Assembly: GCA_918026815.1 (NCBI GenBank)
Contig: CAKJVC010000030.1
Span: 682,001-746,000, forward strand
DNA: 64,000 nucleotides
Reading direction: 5' to 3'
DNA from: Chalara sp. BL73
Taxonomy: Eukaryota; Ascomycota; Leotiomycetes; Helotiales
Below are positions 1 through 12,269 of this stretch, piece by piece. The number at the start of each line of letters is the position of its first letter. The stretch's first letter is position 1. Under the pieces are notes generated by a model. It did not search any database. It was not told where the DNA came from and was given only the letters and a program-made list of their open reading frames with translations. Both the position numbers and the translations under genes were made by a program.

Positions 1-403
1 TCCTAGGCTTCTTAGGCCAGCCAGCCAAGTACAAGTGTCAAAAAACGAAGCCCAAGTCCATGCACAGGGTATTCACGGGAGACCATATAAGCGCCGATGC
101 CGTATAAAACATATTCTTGACGATGGCGAAGAGCGCCAGACCAGCCTTGGAAACGCCTTCATCCAACCAAAACTCAAGGTTCACAACACATACACAGAAA
201 GTAAAAGAAAGTCGAATCTAATCAATAACGCACGAAGTGGCCATCTCAGTGCTATCAAAAAGGACGGCAAGTGGAACGCCGAGAATGCCATGTATGCATT
301 TGCAGTGCCTTGCTGGAATCCAGTCCAGCTATTTCCGACCGCGAGAAGTCGAATACTTTTCTGGAGTAGGCATAAATTCGTAAGACATAAAATGTAAAAA
401 AGG
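1..403. other. Downstream flank of ATG1, no gene seen
   Basis: This stretch holds the 3' flank, and presumably the 3' UTR, of the leftward ATG1 gene. Open frames here begin at non-ATG codons and show no recognisable protein. Nothing else is supported. Confidence 0.5.
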
Positions 404-3400
404 TTATTGTGGCGGGGTATTTGCAAGAGCAGGTGTATTACTGCCACTGCGAAGATTGCTTGTAGGTCGAGGGGATGGAGGTAGTGGCTGCGTCTGTGCT
501 CTGTAGGCAGGTCTGTTCTTCAGAGCGGCGAGACGATTTTGTATCATGGTAATGACTATATAGATATTAGCGTGTCGTATAAGAAACGGAATGACGAGAG
601 TCTATCATTACCTTTCTGGACGTCTTTTCTGTCTTCTGGCTTGATGCCATTGACAGATCCATCGTCATCAGGTTTCATCTCCATGCTAAGACTTGAGGCC
701 CTTGGTCGTTGAGCTGGAACTTCTTCGTCATCCTCAAGAACAGCCTCTAGCATTCGGATTGCCGTGATATATGAAATCTCGCAACCCGGCAGATCCGTGT
801 TTGTAATTTCATTTATCGCGGCGGATTTACTCATTTCCAGCGCACGTTCCCACATTAACTTCTCAGCTGTGATACCAGAGCTTAATATTGCACCATCTGT
901 GGAAGATGTGCCTGCAATCATAGAAGCACTTGAATGCCTGCTAGGATGACCAGGGTGATCTTCAGGCAATTTCTTCTGAGCCTCGATAAGCTTCAGACGG
1001 ACGAACTCTGCTTTTTCTAGAACTTCATTAAAGCGGTTGCGAACCCACTGTACCGCACTATTGATTCGATTTCCAGCGTTGACGGCAGAACTTGACTCGT
1101 TTCTCGGTACTTGACCCGCGTTGAGTACCTCTCCTCGACCACGTCGAATCCACCATGAGCCGGCAATATCCATGGACTTTGCAAGTAATGACAGTGCCTT
1201 AACGTACAGAACAAGGGCTTCTTCGGAAATTGCAACAGTGGCTTCGATGGTTAGACCATCATCTTCATTGCTGAAATCCCCAAACTTTTCAGGGTTAGGT
1301 CCACCTAAGCCATGGTCCATCGATGGCGCTAGAGGGATGAGTTGCTTATATTTAACTTCAGCAAAACCATACACTACATCACTTCTGGTGGCTGACTCCT
1401 CAATGACATGGACAGTTCTTTGGTCCTCATCCATTGGTAGATTCGCCTTGCCGTCTGCGATCAAGCCGATTGCGGCAGGTGGGGCTGGATAAGCTGGAAA
1501 TGCATTGTATACTTGAGGAGGAGAAACGCCCTTTCCAATGAAGGTTGGAGACCAGTTAACGCCAAGCATTCGGATTGTGGCACCCTGGATAGCCTTTGCA
1601 AGAGCTCCAGTTGTAGATGGACTCGTACCGTACGATCTGCCGTAGGAATTTTGACGCTGTGGTATCGAATCCTTACGTGGTCTTCCTTGTGCAATTTGAA
1701 CAACACGTGAAGGCGATGGAGGTACAGCACCTGTGGCAGAGGTAGGAGAGCCCTGGGTAGTAGCTCGGCGAGCTATTTGACCTCTGGCAGATTGTTGAAC
1801 TTGAGCCCTGGGTAACATGCCATTCATTTCATCTGCAAAAGCGTTGACCTCCACAGACTTTTTCTGAATAACGACATAGTCTCGCTCATCTCGAACATCT
1901 TGTTCTGCTTGTTCTGCAGCTTGTCTATCTTGATCAGCCTGTGAGATCCTGCGTTTCCGAGGGGCTTCGTCTGCCGAGGACTGACGTGAAGGCGCACGTC
2001 GTTGTTCTGTTATTGCCACAGGGTTGAAATTTCGTGGAGGGGGTCGATTAGATTGCGGGGTTTCAGTGGTCGGAGCAGTAGCAGAATGGATTGGCACTGG
2101 GCGTTGCGTACTACTCGGAATACGTGGGCTTTGGCTTGTTGAGGTATTGCGCGGCGATGTACCAACAGGAGTTCTTGTGGCCTCTGCTAACTGCTGTTTT
2201 GGAGAAGCAGCGATTTGGCGATCACGGGGTGACGAAGAGTACGATGTTCCGGTAACGGGCCTGCCATCTCTTTCGGCCGCGGGTTCATTCCTACGGTGGC
2301 TCGATGATTGACGGGTCATTGATGTGGAGCTGTCGGCGTCTGCAGCCTTTACGACTTGAATTTTGTCGTCTTCCACAGTATTAGGGATTGGCTCAACAAT
2401 AACTGGATGGCTGAAGAGATCTTCAAATGGCAGGCGCTCCACTGACTTCTGCTTCAACAAGCTCCGTATCAACTCCTTTACCGATCGGCTCATCTCAACA
2501 TCCTTTGGAAACTTGATCATATCTTCGGTTTGCTCTATTTTGCGCAGTAATTCAACGTGATTAATGGCTCTGAAAGGCGGTCTTCCACAGATCATCTCAT
2601 ACAGCACTGTGCCTAGTGACCACAGATCGGCCTTAGCATCGTACTTTTCATACCGTAGGATTTCCGGCGCCATATATAAGGGAGAGCCACAAAGGGTTTC
2701 AGCCAGCGAAGTGGCCGGGAGCGAGCGAGCGAATCCGAAATCGGCAAGCTTCAGCATTGGAAGTGAAGCAAGCCCTGCTGCAGGAATCAACGATACCTGG
2801 CTTGCACTCATGACTAGCGGCAGATCCTTGTGCTCTGCGAGGTATTTCGGGGATGGCAGTAGAAGCAAGTTCTGTGGTTTAACATCTCGATGGATTAGAT
2901 TCTTCGCCCTGAGGAATTCCATCGCACTGGCTAATTGCTTAAGAAAGTGTCGAACGACGACTTCGTTCAGACCACCCACCGCTGGGACGGGGTATTTTCG
3001 GACCATATCTTTCAGTGCTGGAACATCACCCAACTTGGTTTTCCTCCTGATGAACCACGAGAGATCCCCAAGCTCACAATATTCCATGACCAAGTGTATA
3101 TGTGACGCTGACTCTCGGCAATCTATCAACGCAACAATATGGGGATGTTGTAGGCCACGCAGAATTTCTATTTCGCAATAGAGGTTATCTTTTAATTTCG
3201 AGTTTAGTTTGGACATATAGACGGATTTGATAGCTACGAGAGCACCAGTCTTCTGCATCAGATTGAGTCAGCATTCATTGCTCAAGACAAATGAAATGGC
3301 AATAAGAGATTCCTTTTAGTAATTATAGAAGCACCTGCTAGTGATGCTGAGAGCTTGACTAGTAGCAAACATACCTTGTTTTTGCCTTTATACACCTCAG

Positions 3401-3527
3401 CAAAGCTTCCTTTGCCTATGTGCTCATCGATACTGAAGTTACCCACCGCTTTATCGCCAGTTCTTGACGACTCGCCCGTCCTCGATCGTCGCGCGGACGA
3501 TGAGGACGGTGGCGGTATTGCCGCCAT
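404..3527 (-). CDS. ATG1: Serine/threonine protein kinase Atg1 (autophagy initiation)
   Basis: Three exons: 3375-3527, 612-3252 and 404-555. Both introns have GT/AG ends, and the joined frame gives 981 residues, about the usual size for filamentous-fungal Atg1. The glycine loop GKGSFAEVYKG lies near residue 38 and VAIK near 58. HRDVKPQN is near 172, DFG near 222 and MAPE near 245. A long Ser/Pro/Gln-rich linker follows, then a C-terminal helical region like the Atg1 tMIT (Atg13-binding) domain. The last exon supplies the C-terminal helix MIQNRLAAL, which an unspliced reading would miss. Known of the family: Atg1 works with Atg13 and Atg17 at the phagophore assembly site and is controlled by TOR and PKA. 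The closest alternative would be another ULK-type kinase, but fungi normally have one. Confidence in identity is high. Confidence 0.96.
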
Positions 3528-4883
3528 TTTGACCTATATCGGCCGAGTTTGTTGGCCGTATTCCGGACCCCCTTTTCTATGTGTTTTCAGGCTACCAAGT
3601 AAGATGAGGATACAATGAGCCGGTGATTTCGTTCTGCATATACACTATTGTTGTGCGTACAAGCAGGCAGCTCGAGAGCTTCGACGAGTCCTTGGGTGTT
3701 ACGGTAGGTAACGGAAGCGAACGCGATGTTTGTTGGGAGTCTCCTGCAACACGTTTATTCGCAGTTGGATTCTATTGATGTAGCCTGCCTAAACTCGAGA
3801 CTGGCAGAGAAGGGACTCGTCTTTTTAGGATGGGGCTCTGTGAGGCGACTAGGTTCAGGGCAAGGCTCCAGGAAGCTGAAGGTCGAGGTGATGAGCTTAA
3901 ACGAGAGGATCCCGGTGATGTCGAGCTCAAGTTAATGACTCGAGGTGGGGATAATGATCAAAATTGTGAATGTGGTAGAGATAGCCAAGTTAGGGTGTGT
4001 TGATGCTGGGCGGTATGGGGAAACTGGGGGGAAGGAAGAAGAATAAGTGAGCGAGCGAGTGAATGATTCGAAGGTGCAATAGCAACTGGATGACTCTCTC
4101 GTGATTGATATGACACAAAGCGACTACGACCGTAGACTAGCCCGGAAAGGTCACAAAAACGGGGAAGCTGATAAGCGATAAGGAGCAGCGGCAGCCATCT
4201 CCAACCAGCCTGGAGCGCGGCCAGGAATAAAACCACTCAACTTGGTATCACAACACCATAATCAATGATGGTTGCAAGGTACTCTACTTAGTCAGAGAAT
4301 CGATGCAGATTTCACTGTGGCACTTCATTCGCAGCCCTAACTAATATGGCCCATCCGCATATTGGTATAGCTAGATCAAAGCTTGCACTAATCTTCAGTC
4401 ACCTGCACGCTTACCTGAACCCTTAGCCACTCTAGCCATTTCCTCACCGTTAATTCATCTTATGCGCAACCTGACTCTACTCTACCCGCAAAGCCGGATC
4501 TCCGTACTAGTAAGTTTCCGGTTCTAGTATGCGGTGCTCGAGTATTACTTGCGAAGGTTTCATGAAAAGGCATAGTGACTTAGATAGTCACATATCAGAA
4601 AAGTAGGGTAGGGGTCAGGGGAAGGTGTCCATGTCATGCACAATTCCTTAAATGGCCGGCTTGATCTTCCGATTCGAGGATTGTTGCATCTGAAGGTCCA
4701 GAGGTTGCTCGCCGCTGTATCGACGTGGCAGATCCTAGCCACCTCTTATGCCAAAGACGGTATGTGACCATAAAAGGATTGGACAATGGAATCACAAGGT
4801 GTCTAGATCAGGTGAGCCGATGTCACGTGTAGTCTGGTTCCCTTGAACATCATATTATTATCATAGGTCCAGATCTGCTGGCT
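3528..4883. other. Upstream region of ATG1, no gene seen
   Basis: This is the 5' flank of ATG1, about 2 kb to the OAT stop. It contains only short unsupported frames. It probably carries the ATG1 promoter and 5' UTR, but I cannot point to specific sites. Confidence 0.4.
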
Positions 4884-5277
4884 TTGAATATACTTTACCT
4901 CCTTCGCCGGTGTTTTTGTTTTTGTACCGTGATTCTTGCACGGTTTGCGACTTTCAAGGATGAATCATTTCCTGATGACTCGTTACCGAATGTCGATTTT
5001 GGAATCTGCCTGTTCAAGCCAAGATATGTGAATCTGCATCGGAAAGGAGCTTTGGAGCCTAGAGATGAAATTGCTTCGGTGGAAAATGCTATGAGTGGCT
5101 CCCAAGAACCAGATACCCCTCTTTGAAAACCATACAATGATGATGTGGTGAATTTGGCTTCAGGAGAGATCATCTCATTGATCGGCGATGTTCTGCCGTG
5201 TGAAGGCCTGGAGAAACATATGACTGATGCTATCCCTGAAATTGTTGGTGAATCATGCATAAGACATAAGACATGAG
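4884..5277 (+). pseudogene. Possible coding relic with one in-frame stop
   Basis: A plus-strand frame stays open for roughly 130 codons apart from a single TGA at about 5124-5126. Residues on both sides of the stop have protein-like composition, for example EPRDEIASVENAM before it and EIISLIGDVLPCEGLEKHM after it. The frame does not change across the stop, as expected for an eroded exon (CGA or TGG to TGA). No family was recognised. A chance frame cannot be excluded, since the opposite strand is also open here. Confidence 0.25.
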
Positions 5278-5573
5278 ACATTTAATAAGAAACACCTGTG
5301 AGTGGCAAAAGCCAAATAAGGAGCATCATGGACATGGTCTGTAAAATTTCTGTTAGGCTGTGGACTCTAATATCTGTTCTGTATCTTTTGTATCTGCATC
5401 TATCATCTAAAACTAGATATCCAACCCAATAACATGGAGTAGCCTTGCGGGTATTTATGTCGTTTCATCGCGCCGGTAACTCAAGCCAGTGGCCACTCGC
5501 TTTTGCCTGCCATGAGATACCTTGCTCCTAAATATAACTCAGCATGCAAAATTCACCATACCAATTCAATTTC

Positions 5574-7053
5574 TCAGTTATCAACCCTGATATGAACATT
5601 TTTCTCATCTGCTGGAATAACTTTGTCCTCCTCTTCGCCCTTGAGATTCGGCAGCTCGGCGATGGCGGACTCGATAATCTTTAGGGCTTGGTGAATCTCC
5701 TCCTCGCTAATGACAAGTGGAGGTGCTAATCGAATGATGTTCTCATGAGTCGGTTTAGCCAATAAACCCTTGCTCTTCAGCAACATACACAGGTCCCAGG
5801 CAGAGTGTCCTCCAGTCTGACTCTCGTCGATGACAATTGCATTTAGAAGACCCTTCCCTCGAACAAGCTGGATCATAGGGGCTTTCAAGTCATTGAGACC
5901 TTTTCGCAAAATTTGACCGAGGTGCTCCGCTCGTTCGGTCAACTTCTCTTCCTCCATGATCTCCAAGGCTCTGATCGAGACCGCGCATCCAAGAGGATTA
6001 CCACCGTACGTAGAACCATGAGTGCCAGGCTCGATAGTAAGCATGATCTCCTTGGAACTCAAAACACAGGAGACGGGATACAATCCACCTGAGATAGCCT
6101 TGCCCAATGTCACCATATCTGGCTTGATATTTGACCATTGAGAGCAGAGCATGCGACCAGTTCGTCCAATACCAGTCTGGATCTCATCACAGATCAACAG
6201 CACATTGTGCTTTTTACATAATTCGTGGACTTTGGTGAGATAGTCGTCGTCTGGAACAACAACACCAGCTTCACCTTGAATTGGCTCAACAATAAATGCT
6301 GCAGTTTCCTTGCCATGCAGTTCCAATACCGCCTCAAGATCAGAGACGCTGCCGAAATTGATCTTCTTGTTTGTGGTAGGGCAAGTTGCGCCAACGCCAG
6401 GAACATATGGGCCGTAGTTGTCACGCGATTCAGGGTCGACCGACATCGAGATTGCAGTCATCTGTGCCCTGATGTGTTAGTAAAAATCGTCTAAGTTGAG
6501 AAAAAGAACATACCGTGCGGCCGTGAAAGTTTTCGGCAGCGGCAAAGACCAATGCCTTTCCTTGCGGCACTTTCTTGACCTTGTATGCCCATTTCCTGGC
6601 AATCTTAATCGCCGTCTCGACCGCCTCTGCACCAGTGTTCATGGGTAGAACCATATCATACCCAAAAACCTCCTTGACCTTCTCTGCCCATTTTGGGAAT
6701 ACATCGTTATGGAATGCTCGGGAGGAGAGAGTAAGTCGTTGCGCTTGTTCGGTCAACGCCTTGACAAGCTCAGGATGGCAATGTCCTTGGTTGACTGCAC
6801 TATATGCTGACAGAAAGTCGATATAATGCCTGCCCTCTGGATCCCAGACGCTGCAGCCCTGCGCGCGGGCAAAGACTATGGGAAGGGGATGGTAATTGTG
6901 TGCTGCGTATTTGTGTTCCGCTTCAATTGCTCCGGCGGTAGACGTTGAGTGGTATTTTGAGGTCGCCAGAACTTCCGCAGGTTGAAATGTTGGAGCAGTT
7001 GGCTTGAGCGCACTGCTAGCAGAATCGTCTGTTCCATTTGCGTGAGGTGCCAT
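5574..7053 (-). CDS. CAR2: Ornithine aminotransferase
   Basis: Two exons: 6514-7053 and 5574-6461, joined in phase 0 to give 475 residues. The junction reads NFHGRT then [18 protein letters not shown], which is continuous class-III aminotransferase sequence. Family features are visible: the [12 protein letters not shown] substrate/PLP loop, [12 protein letters not shown] with the PLP-nitrogen Asp near residue 272, and TLGKAISGG with the Schiff-base Lys near 301. Known role: it transfers the delta-amino group of L-ornithine to 2-oxoglutarate, giving glutamate semialdehyde and glutamate. In fungi this is cytosolic and part of arginine catabolism; no mitochondrial presequence is evident here. 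The ATG at 7053 is the first in frame. It is divergent from GPI10, with 864 bp between starts. Confidence 0.95.
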
Positions 7054-7917
7054 GATTATATGTCTGAGCTAAGTAGGGGTTCTACTGTAATAATTTCTAA
7101 ATATGTGTAGTGGGGGTGATCTTTGTTCGGGGATAGTGATAAAATAAAGTGCGGAATTCACCTACTCGGTGGGGGAAGGGAAACCTTTTCTATAAAGGAA
7201 AAAAAACCCCCCTAACAAACCTTTCCATTAGGACTAGTCCTCTAAGTGCAGGTAGATGCGGCTATTCTCGCATGACTATGGGGTTGACTAAAGGATTCCG
7301 AATCGTTGTTTTCTCACGTTCAAACTTGCCTATAGGGTTGAAAACGCGTTTGGAACTGCGCATAGGGGAATTCTGCCAAGCCAGGCCTGGCGATAGCGGG
7401 GAGATTCGGTCAGGGATGAATCAGAAACCACACCATCATAAAGCCTATCAAGCGGTGGCTTTTCTGACCAGTTGGTAGTCGACATTCAGAGAGCCATGAT
7501 TGGTTGGTCTGGGTCAAGTAAAACGTAAGGTTTCTGGTGAACGCTGGAATCTGCTTGGAGAGGACAACCTTTGAAAAAGCGAGGTCATATGATGGAAAAA
7601 AAAGTATGGAAAGACGACAGCTTTAACAGCATAACCAAGAAATTGATTGAGCAAACATTAGCATTATAATAGGCGAAGAAACGCTGAAATCCCGTAGAAG
7701 AACACAATGGCTACTACAGTAGCAGGGCGATACTTGGGGTCTGGGGCATGTGTTCTCCAGTAACCCTCAAGTGCAGGTGGGCACGAAGGTGGACGTATCA
7801 AATTTCGGCTAACACCTGGATTCTGGGAAGAGCAGAGCCTCCTTGTTTAATGGAACACGTTGATACAAATTTGGAGATTTTCCGTTTTGGGATTGAATTG
7901 CTCACGATTTCCATGAT
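7054..7917. other. Divergent intergenic region OAT / GPI10
   Basis: This is the shared 5' flank of two divergently transcribed genes. It contains short A- and C-rich runs near 7200 and no supported reading frame. Promoters for both genes must lie here, but no defined site is claimed. Confidence 0.5.
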
Positions 7918-10019
7918 ATGACGTCTAAAAAGGAGGCATTGCCCTCCAAAAAGCTCGAAGAAAAGCATCGTGGCCAGATATTTCCTCCTGCACAAGACAA
8001 CAACCTCCATCCCCTGGTGAACGAGCAGAGAGCGCGAGATATCTGGAACCTGATCCTTATGGTACGCCTGATAAACTCGCTCTGTGTCAAAACATTCTTT
8101 CAGCCAGATGAGTATTTCCAGTCTCTGGAGCCAGCATGGCAGCTGGCATTTGGATCAGATAGTGGAGCTTGGATCACGTGGGTAAGTATCCAATTCCTGA
8201 AAGTCGGCCAAACAAATAGCCAATGATATTATAGGAATGGAAACATCAGCTACGTTCATCGCTACATCCAGCATTGCTTGCTGCTCTTTACTATGTTGTG
8301 GAAAAGCCCATGGAGTTCTTGGGATTCTTTCCTCAATTTCGCGCTATGATCTTAGGAGTATTGCCCAATGTAGCACAAGCTTTCATCGCCGCCACTGGAG
8401 ATTACTACACATGGAAGTTCTCAGAAAAGATTTATGGCTTAGGAAGCCATACCGGATGGATCACAGTGCGTTTCGATAGACATTCTTTTCATGTCATTCT
8501 TTGTTAACGAACTATAGCTGTTGATTACGCTCTTCTCGCCATGGCAGTGGCTCATCTCAACCAGAACTTTTTCAAATTGCCTGGAAACTACATTGACTAT
8601 TACAGCGCTGTATTTCTGGCCATGGGCGATGGCTCTAGATCCTGTGCCACCAAAGACCCCGACACATGCGGATAACAATTTAGAAACACCTGTTCCTGCC
8701 AAAGAGTTTACCCTGCCAAGTATTTTTGAAGCTCCTGGGTCTTTGAGAGAGTATGTTCTGCGTCCTGTCCAAATCCTATGCTTATACTCCTTCTTAGCCT
8801 TCGTATCTCCCTATTCCTTGCCATCACAGCATGCATTCTCCGCCCAACTAACGCCATGGTATGGCTATGTGTCCTCACGCCATCCGTTACCGGCTTCTTC
8901 TCTTCCACTCCCCGCATCTCGATCAATGACTTCGTAGTCTTCCTCCGGGAAGGAGCTCTCTGCGGACTTTCTGTCCTTGTGCTGTCCGTACTCTCAGACC
9001 GCCTCTACTTCGGCTTCTGGACCTTCCCACCATACCAATTTCTAACCTTTAACATAACCCTCGGCCTTGCCGTCTTCTATGGTCGTAATGACTGGCACTA
9101 CTACCTCTCCCAGGGGTTGCCTCTTCTTCTCACGTCTTACCTGCCCTTCACACTCGCCGGGCTGTATAAAGTCATATCCCTGTCCGGATCCGGGATCGAA
9201 TTATTGCTGACAACTATCATCCTCCAGATGATCGCTTCTCTCTCCCTAATCTCCCATAAAGAAGTTCGCTTTATTTATCCGCTACTGCCACTACTGCATA
9301 TTCTGACCGCACCCACAATATTCAAATTCTTCTACACAACTACCACAAAAGTCACACACCCGCCCCCATTTCCCTCCAGTCCTAAATTAGAGACCATCAC
9401 TATTTTCCGGCGCAAATCTATCTTCTTCCTTCTCTTCCTCACCAACCTCTCTATCGCCTACTACACAACGCGCGTCCACCAATCCGGCGTGCTCTCCGTC
9501 CTACCCTACCTACGTCACGAATATGAGTCTCTCGCCCTCGATAACCGCGGCGTCTTGCTCTCCTCCCCTTCTGCTGGAGAATACGAAGACGGACTCAAGA
9601 TCAGCAACTACGATGAATCCGAGACGTTCGTCGGGTTCCTGATGCCCTGCCACTCCACGCCCTGGCGTTCGCAGCTCTTCTACCCCGGCCTTAAAGCCTG
9701 GGCTCTGACGTGCGAGCCGCCCATCGATGTCCCAAAAAGTGAGCGGGCGGCATATAGGGATGAGGCGGATCGGTTTTATGATGACCCGATCAGGTTTCTC
9801 AAGGAGGAGGTCAACACGAAGGAAAGGCCGTGGCCGCGGTATATCGCTGGCTTTGAGGGCATCGAGGGCATACTGAAGGAGTATTATGAGCAGGAGATGA
9901 AGGGCTTTGTGGTTAGGGAGAAGTGGAGGGTCAAGAACAGTGATTGGCATGACGATGAGAGGAGGCAGGGGGATGTGGTTGTTTGGGAGTTCGTGGATGG
10001 CAGTCGGGTAATTGAATAG
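7918..10019 (+). CDS. GPI10: GPI mannosyltransferase 3 (GPI10/PIG-B family)
   Basis: Four exons: 7918-8181, 8235-8465, 8518-8750 and 8798-10019. All introns are 47-53 bp with GT/AG ends, and the joined frame gives 649 residues. The start ATG is followed by a hydrophilic leader, then [17 protein letters not shown], the conserved luminal loop of GT22 mannosyltransferases with acidic residues. [19 protein letters not shown] and [14 protein letters not shown] are signatures of the PIG-B/GPI10 group. Several hydrophobic segments follow, as expected for a multipass ER protein. Known role: addition of the third mannose to the GPI anchor precursor in the ER lumen. The third intron (8751-8797) is needed to restore frame. 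ALG9, ALG12 and SMP3 are relatives, but the motif set favours GPI10. It is convergent with the transporter downstream. Confidence 0.93.
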
Positions 10020-10295
10020 AGTTGCCAGATCCCCTCATAGCCAGATCTCTCGTTTACGTCATGTATGATAGATGATCTGTAACATAATTTGAACGCATCT
10101 AATACATGCACCTTTATCTTGACTCTAAGAACCGTTGATGATCCAACTATAATCGAGACTAGATGTATCGTTTTATTCACTGGAGCTGTATAGCGGCTTC
10201 AAGTCATTAGAAATTCATGACCGTTTTGGCTTTCTAATCTGTATAAAATTCTTTTTCTGTCATGTGTAGAATCTTGCGCTTATATCCATCTAGAT

Positions 10296-12269
10296 TTACA
10301 AAAGGTATCTATAATCTGGGCTCATGTCCTATATTTCACGTCAGTCACGTTATTGCCAAAATCCAGTGAGAAAACCTACCCCTAGCTCGGTCTTCTCATA
10401 CTCGGTTAATCCCACGTTCCGAGGCGCCCTCTCCCTGTTCCTATTCGCAAAGAACACCGCTGCGGCATACGCACAACAGCTCACAGCACTCAAACACAGA
10501 AATGCAAGACAGATGCTATACCCCTTCTTATAATATGGGGCATCGGTCTGCAAGAAAGCATACGTCGCGATGATCCCACCGATATTGCCGAATCCGACCT
10601 GCCACGCTGAACCAACAGCACGACGGTGATGCCCACCGAGATTCATGTTGAACCAGCAGACAATGACTGGCATCGCGGAGTATGCGCCCATGGCAACCAG
10701 GAAAAGAGCTGCGTATTGCACATCCGTGTTGTCATGGACTCTGATCAGGATGCCAAAGCCAGTAATGGCGATGGAGATGGGAATGATGGTGAAGAGGAAG
10801 CGGTGCTTAGCGAAGTCTGAGCAGAATGCGATGACCATGGCGAACCCAAAAGCAGCAGCCCACGGAGGCACGCTGTGAAGCTGCGTCTGAATTGGGGAAT
10901 ATCCATAGGTCGCTAGAATGGTCGGCGCGAAAAAGGCGTATCCATAGGCTGGAACGATCATGCCGAAGTACATAAAGCCGCCGAGGATGATTTTGTAATC
11001 CTTGAATACACGCCCAACGTCTCGGAGCGTGATCTTGCGCTCTTTGGCTGAGTTCCCTTGATCGACACGAAGGCGGGCTTTCACGTAGTCGCGCTCTTCT
11101 AGTGTGAGCCAATTTGCATCTTCTGGGAAGGAGGGTATGACGAAGAAGAAAATGATAGCAATGACACAGGTGAGGAGACCTTCGAGTATGAAGATCCAGC
11201 GCCAACCAGAGTAGCCATTCACGCCGTTAGATGTTGTGGTCTTGCCCATCTTTCCAATTGCAGCAGCGAGGAGACCACCAAAGGCTCCGGCTAGGGTGGT
11301 ACTGCTGAAAAAGAAGGAGTAACGGCGCTGCGCTTCTTCTCTTTTATACCACATTCCTATAAGATAGAAGCAGCCAGGGAACATGCCCGATTCGAACACT
11401 CCTAGAAGGAAACGGGTGGTAAGAAGCCCTCCATAGCTTTGAACAAACCCTTGACACACTATTGATTTTGGTTAGTATTGCGTTCTCTAATATATGGGAG
11501 TAGTTAATTTGCCGAGAGTTACGAGCTCTCCAGCTAAGAAATAAAAGGCCGATCTTTGCACCAGCTGATAACACTTAATCCCTTCATCGCAGTCGATATT
11601 TTAATGCCGAACATATTTTATTAAGGTACAAAGCTTATGAACTTGTCTCACAATTAAAGAAACATTGAAAAGCATACAATAAAGTGAAAAAGCGATAATC
11701 GCGTAAAAACATCCGTCCTCTTTTCTCAGCCAGACAGACGAAGGTTAGTTCAGTGAAATAGTACTTACTACAAATAAGCCCAAACGAGAACATGCAGAAT
11801 GAGAGCCAGATACGTGGGCTGAGCTCCTTTAACAGAATGTTCGAAGGGATTTCCATAACTATGTAAGGAACGAAGAACATCGTAAGGGCAGTGTTATACT
11901 CTACACTTTTGAGGTTCAGATCCTTAGCCAATCCGAAAGAGCGAGCATTGCCGATGTTTACACGGTCGAGGAAGGCCAAGAGGTAGAGTACACAGAGAAA
12001 CGGAATTACGCGGAGATCAATCTTCATCATGAGTCTTCTCTCTGTTGTATGTGGTGGACATACAGCCGCAACAGAGGGGTCATCGTATTCGGTGGCTTCG
12101 GTGTTTGAAGGAATTGCAGGATCGTAGGCGTTGCTGCTTTTAACTCCTTCCTCATTGTCTATTGAGATACTTGGAGAAGCAGCCTCCTCTGCTGAAGTCA
12201 GCTTCTATTTGGTCCTAGAAGAAGTTTGTGTGCCGACTCACTCTTTTTCGAACCAAGGCCAAAAAACAT
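10296..12269 (-). CDS. MFS transporter, anion:cation symporter family (TNA1/allantoate permease-like)
   Basis: Proposed exons: 12242-12269, 11769-12191, 10380-11458 and 10296-10328, giving 520 residues. The core is strongly MFS: DLRVIPFLCVLYLLAFLDRV opens TM1, EIPSNILLK and TTRFLLGVFESGMFPG are typical of this family, and about 12 hydrophobic segments are present. The last tiny exon encodes DMSPDYRYLL, the conserved C-terminus of TNA1-like proteins, which strongly supports that 51-bp intron. The intron at 11459-11768 is 310 bp, long for this locus, but the protein reads continuously across it. The 28-nt first exon is the least certain part; without it no ATG is in frame upstream of residue 61. 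Members carry nicotinate, allantoate, biotin or other small anions; the substrate here is unknown. Confidence 0.85.

Noticed and set aside
1121..3181. Plus-strand frames up to 205 codons opposite ATG1
   Set aside because: They are antisense to the kinase exon with no independent support.
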